From: Bimuria novae-zelandiae CBS 107.79
Taxonomy: Eukaryota; Ascomycota; Dothideomycetes; Pleosporales; Didymosphaeriaceae
Length of the DNA stretch: 64,000 bases
NCBI GenBank assembly: GCA_010015655.1
Contig: ML976723.1
Location: 1-64,000, forward strand
Direction: 5' to 3'
Shown here piece by piece: positions 22,901-33,954 of this stretch. The notes under the pieces are model-generated. The model was not told the origin of the DNA. It made no database searches and was given only the letters and a program-made list of their open reading frames with translations. Each line of letters opens with the position of its first letter. The stretch's first letter is position 1. A program made the translations under genes and the position numbers.

Positions 22901-25449
22901 AAATTCTATAGGATTTAAATCGTGAAAAGTTATAAATAGAAAATAGCTTTTTATACGCGATATAGCCTTTTTAAGTATATAATTATACTAATAGCGCTAA
23001 CTAACGCACTAGTAACCTTTTAAAAGCTTATAAATTAAGTATTATATTAATACTTAGACGTATTCTGCACGGCATACCTCGATAACATATTAATATACTT
23101 AAGTAGAACTTTAGAAGAACATAAGAAATATTTCTATAAAGTATTATAAAAGCTATAAAAGCTATAAGAGCATAGATTACTCCTACACCCTAAGGAATGT
23201 GAATTCCACGTTATAGAAACGGAATATCTAGGATTTGTAATATCCCAAGAAGGTGTTAAAATAGATTTAAAGAAAATCGCGATAATAGAAAAATAATTAT
23301 TATTAAAATTAGTAAAGGATATCTAATCCTTTTTAGGCTTTACTAACTTCTATTATGAATTTATTAGAAACTACTCTAAGGTCACCGCTCTACTAACGGA
23401 ACTTACAAAGACAGGAAAATAGCGACCTCTATAAGAGGTAGAAGAAAAAGCTTTTAAATAGCTAAAGCGCCTATTCCTAACGGCACCCCTACTATAGATA
23501 TATAACCTAGAATGGCGACATTATATCTACACGGACGCATTAGATTACGCGCTAAGGGCCGTACTATTATAAGAATATAATAATAAGAAATAGAGACTAG
23601 TCTTCTATTACGCAAGAAAGCTTTTAGGAGTAGAACTTAATTATAAAATTTATAATAAAAAGCTATTAGTAATTATTAACTATTTTAAGTAATAAGAAGC
23701 GTAACTTAAAGGAGCTAAGTATTAAATAAAAATATTATTAAACTATCTTAATCTTACGCACTTTACAACGACTACAAAGCTTAATTAATAATAGACTAGA
23801 TAGTCTAAATAAATAGTAAAATTTAACTTTTGCATTACGTATTTACTAAGAGACGTAAACACTATAATAAACGCACTTAGTAGATAATTAAATCTTATAA
23901 AAGAAGATAATAGTAGTAACTATATTATAATCTTAACCTACGCAAATGACAGAACTCTTTACTATAATAAAATATAGCTTGCGCTAGCACTGGAAGTGCG
24001 ACGCGTAGACTTTACTTATTATAGACTAGCTATAAAAAGGATACAGAACTATAAGAGGCTTATAGACAAGAATTATTAAGCGTATAATTTTTATAAAGCT
24101 ATAAGATTAATAGCACGAGACTATTAAAACTATATATAAATTAGTAAGCAAGTAGCTCTGCTACTAATTAAAAAGTTATATAAGGATAAAGACTAGGGAT
24201 ACCTAAAAATTACTAAAATAACGCGTTAAATCGTAAACAAATATTTAATCCCTAGGCTACGCTAGGCAGTATAAAAGGTACTAGGCAACTATTTAGCCTA
24301 TTATAAAAATAAGCCTAAGAGACATAAGCCCTATAGTCTTTTATAGCTACTATAGCCATCCCTAAGACCGTAGTCTAGCGTGACCATAGACTTTATTATA
24401 AAGCTACTAGTATTATTAGCACTAAGGAACAAGGACCCCTATAACTTAATTTTAGTTATAATCTATTAATTTACTAAGGAATTAAGGTTTATACTAATTA
24501 AGGAAGCTATATTAGCAAAAATATTAATTTATATAATAGAATAAGAATTAATATCGCAGGTCAGATAACCTAATAAGTTCATTATAGACAGGGCTAAGAT
24601 ATTTACATTATTATATTAGACAATATTTATAGCTAAATTAGGGATTAAGTATAAGCTTATAATAAGCTTTTATTCTAAAATAGATAGCTAAATAGAGCGC
24701 ACGAACTAAACGCTAGAATAATATTTTTTAAATATATATAAATAAGCTTTAAGATAATTAGGTTAAGCTATTACTAACAGCTTAACTAGCATACAATAGC
24801 GCAAGATTAGCGACTACAGGGTACTAGCTATACTATGTTAACCACGGATGTGAGCCAACGACTTACTAGGACCCGTTAGACATTTAGAGCGTTACAAAAA
24901 ATGTAGCTAATAAAGCTAAACTTATGCAAGATCTGCATAAAACACTACGTAAAAATATTGTATAACGTAATAAGTAAATAGCGAAATAAGTAAATAAAAA
25001 AAGAATTAAGGAACTAACCTTTAAGAAGGGGAATAGAGTCCTTCTTTTATAAAAAAAATTTAAAATAAAAAGACTAAGCAAGAAGTTAGATAATTTTTAA
25101 AAAATAACTATTTAAGATTTAAAAGGTTAAAGGACTAGTAAATTTTAAACTATAATTACTTATAAATACACGTATACACCTAGTCTTTTATAAATTATTG
25201 CTAAAACTAGCACTACTAGACGCTAAGTTAGAATTATAATTAAAACTTAAGGATAAAGAATACGAAGTTAAAGCAATTAGGAATCTACAGAAAATTAAAT
25301 ATTAGTATAAGTACCTAGTAAAATAGGAAGGATAGCTAGAGAGCCACAACACGTAGAAACTAGCGAGGAACCTTACCAATTACGAAGAGGCCTTAGAGAA
25401 GTTCCATAAAGAGCAACCTGAAGCCCCACGCCCTAGGCGGGCCTAGGAC

Positions 25450-25957
25450 GACAAAGGCGTCGGGTTATCCCAGAGATCAAGAGGAAGCTCTTCTATAGCT
25501 AACCAGACGTTAGGAGTTAGCTTGGCCGGGCCATTCGGCTAGGCAGGCTGAGGGGGATCCTCCTCTAATTCTTCTAAGGTAGTACTCTTAATAGTAATTA
25601 CCTATTTAGCACGCTTTACGTTTAAAGCTAGCTATTTAGCTAAATATTTTTTTTTACACGCGCTACGCGTATTACTTTAAATACTATATTTTACTCTTTT
25701 TATACTTTTAGAATTTACGTATCAAATTTTTACTTTTTAGTAACTAAATAAAAAAACTTATTATAAGTAATACCTACGTCGCACTTTAGGCCTTTTTTTA
25801 GGCACTTACTGTACTTTCCTAAATAAATTAACACCTTATAGACCTGTAGGTAGGTCTTATAATTAAAGTACTTTAATACTATAATACTCCTATACACCTT
25901 AATAGTAGAGACAAGTTTATAATAATAATAAGTACTAATTATTTAGTTAGCAGGCAT
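25450..25957 (-). pseudogene. Antisense Cys-motif ORF of Gypsy B
   Basis: On the strand opposite to pol, between the chromodomain and the 3' LTR, one frame runs leftward from ATG at 25957. It contains KYSKCLKKGLKCD at about 25776-25820: C-x2-C-x6-C with the first Cys now Tyr (TGC to TAC). Downstream the frame is lysine-rich and carries only TAG/TAA stops, as expected if Gln codons were hit by RIP. Homologous position and motif are found in elements A and C. No second cysteine triad is readable here. Confidence 0.55.
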
Positions 25958-25994
25958 AGTTCTTCGCAGGTAAAGACTAAGAAGGGGGAGATAG

Positions 25995-26421
25995 TATTAT
26001 AAACTAAAAGTAAAATAATAAAAAATAAGCGCTTATAAGGATAGGCGGCTAAGAAATAGGTTAATAGGTACGCTAAGGAGCTAGCCTTAGAGTTACGTAA
26101 TTACTTAGTTAATTAGTAGTACTAAGTAACGAAGCAAAGCACGTAACTACTTAGTTAATTAGTAGTACTAAGTAACTAAGTAAGCAAGTATATATACACG
26201 CAGGACGGTTTCCTTTCTACGCTCCTTATAGTTAACTTATATATCTTCTATGCGAGTACGTTCTCCTATATAGACTAATAGTTATCTTATTTTATTATAA
26301 GATTAGATTATCTAGCCGCGCTAACTGTCGCATTAACTTGTACTACTAAATAATCTGTAAAGCACCACGATACCTTACCGCCCTAATCTGGATTGGAACA
26401 AGGTGTGAGAGCCTCATAACA
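25995..26421 (+). repeat. 3' LTR of Gypsy B
   Basis: 427 bp, the same length as the 5' copy, with the same 46-bp tandem duplication. It ends CCTCATAACA and is followed by the TAAAC duplication and the resumed RT of element A. Confidence 0.9.
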
Positions 26422-28799
26422 TAAACTATTTAAATATATAATTATGCCTTTTAGACTTACTAACGTACTAGCAAACTTCTAAGCACTAGTTAATAATATA
26501 CTTTATAATTATCTAGAAATATTTATTATTATATATATAGATAATATACTTGTCCTCTCTAATAATAAATTGGATTATGTTGTTTATATACAAATAGTGT
26601 TAATGGCATGAGACAAAGTACACCTTAAGATTAAACAAAAAAAATGTAAATAGTATATAAAATAACTTAAATCCCCAAGATATAGTATTAGTATGGAAGG
26701 CATTAAAGTCGCACTAAATATAATTAAATATATTATAAACTAGACTATACTAAAGATAGTTAAGAACGTCTAAAAATTTTTAAGATTTTATAAATTTAAT
26801 AGATAGTTTATCTTAGCCTACACTAAGATTATAATACCATTAACTAATTTTACTAAGAAAGAGACGCTTTTTAAATAGACTAAAAGATATAAAGTGTTAT
26901 TTAGATACTTAGTAAAAGCATGCACTACGGCAGTAGTTTTTATCTACTTTAAGAATAAAGAATCTCTATAAATCAGGATAGACGTAAGCAATCTTGTAAT
27001 TAGAGCTTACGCAAAGCAAGAGACGGATAGTAAATAGCACCGTATTACCTACTATTTATATAAATTTAGCGGAGCAGAAACACGATACGATGTACAAGAC
27101 AAGGAACTTTATATAATTATTAAGGCACCTAAGCACTAAAAGATCTACGCACTTAGCTACTTAGGCTTTATTATTTTTATAAACTATAGAAACCTTGTAA
27201 GGTTTATAATAACTAAGGAACTTACGCTACGATAAGTAAAATAGTTAAAAGTACTTAAATGGTACAAATTTAAGATTATATATACACTAAGAAAAGATAA
27301 TAAACAAGTAAACGCCCTTAGTAGACGTACGTATTAACCTTATAAAAGAGAAAGCAAAGACCTATTCTATAATACTATAATAGAATCTTAATAGATTATT
27401 AGAACCTATAGTAGAGCATAACTAACTACTTATTACTATATAAAAAGTACCTAAGGAACTATAAAATAAAATTATATAATAATACTATAATAACCCTATA
27501 TACAAACACCTAAGAGTTAGAAATATAATAGAACTTATCTAATAAAACTAATTATTTAGAGGATAAAGAAAGTAATAAAAAAGTATATTCGTAATTATAT
27601 AGACTACTAATAAAATAAGCACGCTATACATCTTAAGTATAAAGAAATATAAGTAATCTAGATACCTATAGCACTATAAGAAGCCATCGCTATAGACTTT
27701 ATAACTAGACTACCTAAGTTAAAAGATCTATTAAATAGAACAAGCTACAATGCAATATTAATAATTATTTATTAATTTACTAAATACGTAGAATTACTAC
27801 CTTGTTAGAAGATAATAATATCTAAGGAACTAGCATTTCTTATCTTAGACTAACGTATACGACACCACGGCATTTTCAAGATAATGTTTAGTAATAGAGA
27901 CAAGCTATGTATCTTAAATTACTAAATAATGCTTATAGCACTTGTCCGAATAAAACGAAAGCTATCTATAACTTATTACCTATAGACAGACGGACCAACA
28001 GAACGTATAAATTAGACAATTAAAACATACCTACGTATCTACTACAATGACTAGAGAAATCATTAGACTTCACTACTTATACTATAATTAGCGTATAATA
28101 ATAAAATATTAGTAGTAACGAGATATATACTATTCTATATAAATTATGGAAAACACCTATATCTCTTTAATTAAACATTTCCTACAGTAATTAGAACGAA
28201 AGAAGCAATTAACATAGCAGAAACTATAAAGAGAACACACGAATAACTCTAATAAAATTTTAAAAAAGCTTAATAGTAAATTATTTCTTATACTAACTAA
28301 AAATAAATAATAGTACCTTAGCTAAAGAAGGGGAATAAAGTATATTTACTTATAAAGAATATTCGAACCTAGAAGAAATAGCATAAGAAACTAGAGTACG
28401 TTAAGATTAGACCATTTTTTATTTCTAAATAAATATCACTAGTTAACTACTAATTAAAACTACTACTAGAAGTAAAGAGACACCTAGTATTCTATATTAA
28501 TTAGTTAAAACCTGCAGACTCTAAGACACTAGTTAAAATTACCTTCTATTACTAGCATAAAGAAGAAAATAAATTTTATATTATATAAATACTATAGTAT
28601 AAGAGTTAGCTAAGCATATATTTTATTAAATAGAAAATTTACTCGCATAGCGAAGATACCTAGAAACAAAAAAAACCTAAAGAACTATTAATAAATGATT
28701 AATAAGTTTATATAGAAATTAATATACCTTAGACAATGGCAGTGGCACTAAAAATACTCTATTTAATTAATTTAACATTAACTATATTATAGTAGAATA

Positions 28800-29207
28800 A
28801 CTAACTATAGTTTTAGCTTTTAAATAATTTATTATCTTAGTGTTCACATCCTCTCCTTTTATAGCTATTTTTATAGTAAGATATAATATCTACTTGCGAG
28901 TATGCACTTTAGCTTAAGCTAATATTCTTTTATTACGTAGTATTCGCGTAATTATATTAATTAACATTTTTTTTGCTTCTACCTTCTTTTCATACTCCTT
29001 TTAAGTTTTATCTAAAGAAGCCTAACTTATATTTACGTATAGACAATCTATGCGAACGCACTTAGCATACTTTAGACTAGTACTTAGTATAACCTAATAA
29101 ATATAATTCTTAAGATAATAATTAGCATAAAGATTTTCTATAATAGTATTAGCACTAAGGATGTCCTAATAAACGTAATATTTATAAATAGTAAAGTCTA
29201 TAGGCAT
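28800..29207 (-). pseudogene. Antisense Cys-motif ORF of Gypsy A
   Basis: A single minus-strand frame starts at ATG 29207 and runs beyond 28830, between the chromodomain and the 3' LTR. It contains LKYAKCVRIDCLYVN at about 29036-29070. The spacing fits C-x2-C-x6-C, with the first and third Cys now Tyr. This is followed by a basic, coiled-coil-like stretch (KEYEKKVEAKKM, RNKRILA). Internal stops are all TAG/TAA. Only the first cysteine triad is visible. Confidence 0.55.
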
Positions 29208-29310
29208 ACTACTAACTAATAGATAAGTAGTAGGCGGAATTAATAACTTCTATAAGTAATAGGTAAAAGACACGCGATTTAAGGATAAATCTAAAAAAGA
29301 AAAAAGATAA

Positions 29311-29737
29311 TATTAGGATTTATATTCTAATATAAGGATAGTAAACTATTTTATACTTAGTTATAGCGCGTATACGTAAAGACACCCTTGTCGTCGCTTG
29401 CTACGTTGTTAGCGCTTACGAAGTCATGTGACTGCTCTCTAGAGAACGCTCGTTAAAGAGCGCTCTGGGAAGTGCGCTCGCCAGCGAGCAGTCTAGGACT
29501 TGTGTATAGGAGCGTTAAAGATAGGCCTTCTATCTTCGTGTTTAACCTTATTTATTAATTTATTATTTAGATTATAATTAAGTATTATTAATTTATTTAT
29601 AATGGCATATTACTTTTAATACTAATATTTTATTAATACGTATAAGCTATAAATAATCCCTTCCTTATCTTACTAGTAATCTTGCCCGAGACCCAACCTT
29701 AGCCCCATAGCGACTAGCTACCCCTAGGGACTTAACA
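29311..29737 (+). repeat. 3' LTR of Gypsy A
   Basis: This 427-bp LTR is preceded by a purine tract (AAAAAAGAAAAAAGATAA). Compared with the 5' LTR it has an extra 28 bp within GAACGCTCGTTAAAGAGCGCTC. It ends TTAACA. Confidence 0.8.
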
Positions 29738-31139
29738 CTAAAAGGATTTCTTTTTACTATAGTTATTTTTTTTATATAATTTCTATCGCGTAGTAGCCTT
29801 ATTAGTAGCTTAAAGCTTAAAGCTTAGTAATTTATGTTTATCCTAATACTACGCGTTTTATCATTTTTTAAGGCCTTAACTAGGCTTATTACGGAATTAT
29901 TTAGGTATCTCTAAACCCTCTATTTTACTAGCATTAAATATAACGTTGATTTTAAATATTATTAAGCGTCTTTAACTACTATATACTATTATATATAATA
30001 TAAGGCAAAGGCGTACGCAAATAAACGTTAAGCCTTAATATTATTACTTTTAAATTAAAATAAATAATGCTAGCGCCTTAAAAGTTTTTTTAAAATATTA
30101 CTTTAAGTTATTATAGCCTTAAATGTAGTAATAAAATAAGATAAGAAATTAATTTGAGTAATATACATAATATAGTTACGTATTATATCTTTAGCTTAGC
30201 GCCTATATACCTTTTTTAATAGCAAGAAACACCCTATATTTAGTAGCTATAAAAGGTGTAATAAATATAAAAGTATATAAAAAGTAATAACTTTATTATC
30301 TTTATAGTATTACTAAGATTTAAGCAAGTTATAAATTTTATAACTATTAATAATAAGTAATTAATAGCTACTAATAATACGCTCTTTTATATACGCGTTA
30401 AAGTACTTTAACTACTATTAACTAAGCTTCTTTATTATTTAGCTATTCTTAGAGACTATAAAAATCTAGTTACGAGGTAGATCCTTCTCTTAGTACTAAA
30501 TGAAGAGGTGGTGCTTGCCCTAGAAGATAGTAAAGGGTAGAATCGACTAGCCTATTATATTAACGCCATAAATAACTAAAATTTACTTTTAATTACTTTA
30601 CTATACGCTTTTTAGCCTGTCTTAGCGCTTAAGGCCTATAATACCCACTCTTATTAATATTATTCCTATCATAAAGCTAGTCTTATTAAAGTTATAGGTA
30701 TCTTTATCTAGGATACTATACTTGGCTTTAGTATTCTTTATAAGCTAGAACTAGCCTTATATAACCTTAGGATCCTTATAGAGGGCTCTTTTATAGTTAT
30801 ACTTTTAATTAAACTTAACTTAGAGCTTTAACTAGCGCTTAATAAAATTTATAGCTTAGTTGTAGCTATTAAGCTTAGAGCTTTATTTAACTAATAAAAC
30901 ATTAGCTATATTTTTTATAATAATAAGCTACGGCAGAAATCCTCCGCGCATTTAAGTTAAATATACATTAAATAATTACCTACTTCTTTATTAGAAGGAG
31001 ATTTATAAAGTTAGAGGTATAATTACGGTAAATGGTAATTTTAGCGGATTATTTACTTATTAAGTTTTAAAATATTATAAATAGCTATAGCGTGTTACTA
31101 ACTTAGTATTACGTCTTATTTAATAGCTTAAAGTATAAG
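29738..31139 (-). mobile_element. Right part of pogo-like transposon, RIP-degraded
   Basis: The sequence aligns along its length with the pogo-like element at 49450-51301. Shared blocks include CGCGTAGTAGCCTTATTAG (about 29788), GCTATAAAAGGTG (about 30247) and the CCTATCATAAAGCTAGTCTTATT block (about 30666), in the same minus orientation. No right terminal repeat is found: the element ends against the truncated transporter gene near 31140. It is probably the continuation of 15851-16162. Confidence 0.6.
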
Positions 31140-31159
31140 CTATATATAAGCGTCGGGGG

Positions 31160-33726
31160 TACCCCTCTTTATAGTGCCGCTATCGTGTCGCACAGTGGTG
31201 TCAAAGGATATTGCGGGGTATCTGAGCGCTTTGAGTGGTGCGCTGAGGGCGCAAAAGGGGTACTTTAAGACTCTTGAGACCAAGGACATGTTTCGGCAGA
31301 TGACGTATGTGGATGAGCCGGATGATGGGCATGAAGCGAAGAAAGAGAAGATTCGACCGGACATCCAGGCCGTGAAGGTTGTGACGGTGGCTATCACACA
31401 AATACACGGAAAGCTCAATGTCGACTTGCCGTTTGCAAAGCGCGAGGTTGCGTATGGGAAGCTAACTCCGGACGACTATGAAAGCATATTCAAAAATTTG
31501 AGGGAGATCATGATGCCACTTTTAGGCGTAACCTCCATCATCGATATATTCGAACGTCTTTTAGACCTTAATGGATGGGAAAAGGAGAAGGACGAAGACG
31601 ACAAGAAACAGGTCATGGATGACTAGCATCACTTGATGACCTACACCTACGATTCGCTACAGAACATGCTGGACACGATGGAGCAAGGCCTGGAGCACAT
31701 CCTTCTGCGTCTCCAATTACAGAAACCCCTAAAGAAAAAGAAAGGCGCAGACGCTACCGACGCTGAAGCGAAGGGCGACATGGTAAAGCGAGGCGACAAA
31801 AAATTTGCGGCGCACTTCGAAAAGATGAGCAACGAGTTTTACGCTAGTAGAGACAATATTCTGCACCATTGGCTCGAATGGAAGGGCATCAAAGCCGAAG
31901 AAAACTTCTTCGGGAAAGAGATGGACCCGAAAATAGACGAGATCAAATTACGCGACATGGAATCTAAACACCGGGAGCAGAGACAGCTCTTCCTCGCGCT
32001 TTACATCATTTTCCTGCTTCATTCTATCAGCGTCGCTATCCGGGATTTCGTGAAGTGGGCGGACGAACACGACCAAAGCACTGCTAAGAAACGCCTCATT
32101 ACGCTCGGGAAAAAGCGCTTCAAGAAATGGGTAGTTTCTTTGTTCTCCTCGCAAGATTCAAATGAAGATGATGAGACTACGAATGTAGGCTTGAATCGTA
32201 CGAGCGCCGTGGTCCACATGGGTGAAGCGTACAACCGGCGCAAAGATCCTGATCATCTCGAACCTCAGAACGCTTGGGAGAAATTCGGTGAGCTGCTCCG
32301 AAAGATTCTATGTTTCCTTGGCTCTTCAGAGTCGGCATTCGGCTTCAGAGTTGCCTGCGCAACCATGTCCATCGGCGTCATTGCATATCTAGCAGACACA
32401 CAACAATGGTTCACACGCCAGCGCCTCGTATGGGCTATGTTGATGGTGGCGCTGGGCATGATACCTACAACTGGTCTTTCGATGTACAACTTCTTCTGGC
32501 GTATCTTCGGCACATTGATAGCTATGCTTGCGGCATGGCTTGTGTGGTACATTCCCGACCAGAAGACACCCGGAATCCTTGTCATACTGTACCTCTTTGT
32601 CAGTGCGGGCCACTGGGTGCCTCTCAAACGTATGGACCTCTTGATTGCAGGCCTCATCTCCATGATCACCTGCGTCATGATCGTCGGGTACGAGCTGCAA
32701 GTCCGCAAACTCGGCGTCGAAGTCGCAACCTCCAATGGCCAGCCATATTACAAGGCCATAGTACTGGGTCCGTATCGGCTAGCATGTGTAACGGGGGGGA
32801 TTGGGGTGGCGTTCTTCTGGACCTTCTTCCCGTACCCGATCACAGAGCATTCGACGCTGCGGGCAAGATTGGGAGGCGCACTATACCTGAGTGCGAATCT
32901 GTACAGCATCATGCATGAAACGGTGATAGCGAGGATACGAGGTGATGGCGGCGATCTAGAGGACAAGGTGAATCCCAGCCACCAGCTACTAAAAGCGCGG
33001 AACAAGGTCTTCGCTAAACAGATGCTCACTCTGCAAGCGCTACGGCAGCACTCGGCTATGGTGAACTACGAGTTCCCGCTCGGCGGCAAGTTTCCGAAGG
33101 AAGAGTACGACGCCATAATCGAGCATGTGAGCAAGTAAGCAAATCAACCCTCCATCCCCCGTCCTACGATCCCGTCCCACGATTCCGCCCCTTCTCGATA
33201 AGAAACTCCAGTTACTACTAGGGTATCACACTGACGCAAATCCTAGCATCACAAACTATGCCGCCCTCATCGGCCTCGCCTCCCGCACCTTCACCCACCC
33301 CTCCCTCCTCGAACACACCCTTACCCCTCCCTAACCACGGACCCCACCCGCCTCCACTGGTTCCGCTCCTTCCGCCGCGTCATCGCCACCTCCAACCCCA
33401 CCTCCCACGAAATCACCTCCCTCCTCTCCCTCCTCTCCTCCTCGGTCCTCAACGCGCAACGCCTCCCCCCTTACCTCTCCCCACCCACCTCCTACATGCT
33501 CTACGCCAAGCTCGAAGACGTCGACAGGGATATTCTGAGCCTTAAACACATTGGCGAACCCGGGTACGCGGCGTTCGCAGTGATTCAGATTTGCACCCGC
33601 TGTATACAGATGGATGTGGAGAGGCTGCTGGGGAAGGTGAAGGGGTTGGTGGGGACCTTGGATTTAGCTGGCATGTTGTTGAGGGGGCGAGTGAGGAGAC
33701 GCTTGTGCGAAGTGGGAGTGGGGTGA
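31160..33726 (+). pseudogene. ArAE_2/DUF2421 (Brefeldin A-sensitivity-like) membrane transporter, 5'-truncated pseudogene
   Basis: The conserved text begins VVSKDIAGYLSALSGALRAQ and continues to VMDD, where TAG stands at 31624-31626. The same frame resumes at once (HHLMTYTYDSLQNM), so a Gln codon CAG probably became TAG. The following 500 codons contain several membrane segments (FGFRVACATMSIGVIAYLAD, LGMIPTTGLSMYNFFW, LVILYLFVSAGHWVPL) typical of fungal aromatic-acid-exporter-like proteins. A 112-bp intron (33135-33246) leads into NITNYAALIGLASRTF. A frameshift in a C-rich run near 33325 then separates this from the C-terminal text LTTDPTRLHWFRSFRRV and LEDVDRDILSLKHIGEPGYA. The N-terminal membrane half is absent: AT-rich transposon DNA abuts the gene at about 31140. 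Three independent lesions make it a pseudogene. Confidence 0.85.
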
Positions 33727-33954
33727 CGGGGAGGAGTAAGCAGGATTAGATCAAGCTGAAGGGTGAAGAAGGTCTTGTGGAGATTGAATGGTATGGTTGC
33801 ACCGATGCCTCGTTTTCTGCTCGTGTTCTTGGGCTTGCTATTGGGCCGCACTGCGCTACGCCTTGTGGTATGCCTTAAGCGAACTCACTGGTCGACCGCC
33901 TCACAGCAATACCCCCCACGCCGTCAAACGTTAATTTAGACTCTGCCAGTACCT

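Larger units (their letters stand above)
19495..26421 (+). mobile_element. Gypsy element B (chromovirus), full length, nested in element A
   Basis: Two 427-bp LTRs (19495-19921 and 25995-26421) begin TGTTA and end TAACA. A perfect TAAAC duplication flanks them (19490-19494 and 26422-26426). A polypurine tract, GAAGGGGGAGATAG, precedes the 3' LTR. Reading the plus strand through RIP stops: gag from about 20000, with an intact CCHC knuckle CLRCGKQGHFAKDC at about 20858-20905; protease motif read as NSR in place of DSG near 22010; RT at about 22640-23330 with YLDN for YLDD near 23077; RNase H at about 23510-23900; integrase zinc-binding region and core at about 24120-24720; and a chromodomain at about 25262-25400. 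The gag segment 20640-21100 escaped most RIP. It is closely related to element C. Confidence 0.9.
16163..29737 (+). mobile_element. Gypsy element A (chromovirus), RIP-degraded, interrupted by element B
   Basis: LTRs at 16163-16561 and 29311-29737 are homologous; the right one has a 28-bp extra segment. Flanking pentamers are CTATA and CTAAA, an imperfect duplication. Without element B it is about 6.6 kb. In order, on the plus strand with many RIP stops: a gag CCHC knuckle at about 17446-17500 (two Cys now Tyr); RT from about 19150, cut at 19494 by element B and resuming at 26427; the RT catalytic box read as YIDN at about 26545; RNase H at about 26930-27330; integrase core at about 27660-28260; and a C-terminal chromodomain at about 28570-28690 (KWKIYSHSEDTW). 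A purine-rich tract precedes the right LTR. The element is inactive. Confidence 0.85.

Noticed and set aside
24884..25081. Small minus-strand ORF, with a similar one at 57745-57963 plus
   Set aside because: Both are antisense shadows of the pol region between the integrase core and chromodomain of elements B and C; the similarity only reflects the shared pol.
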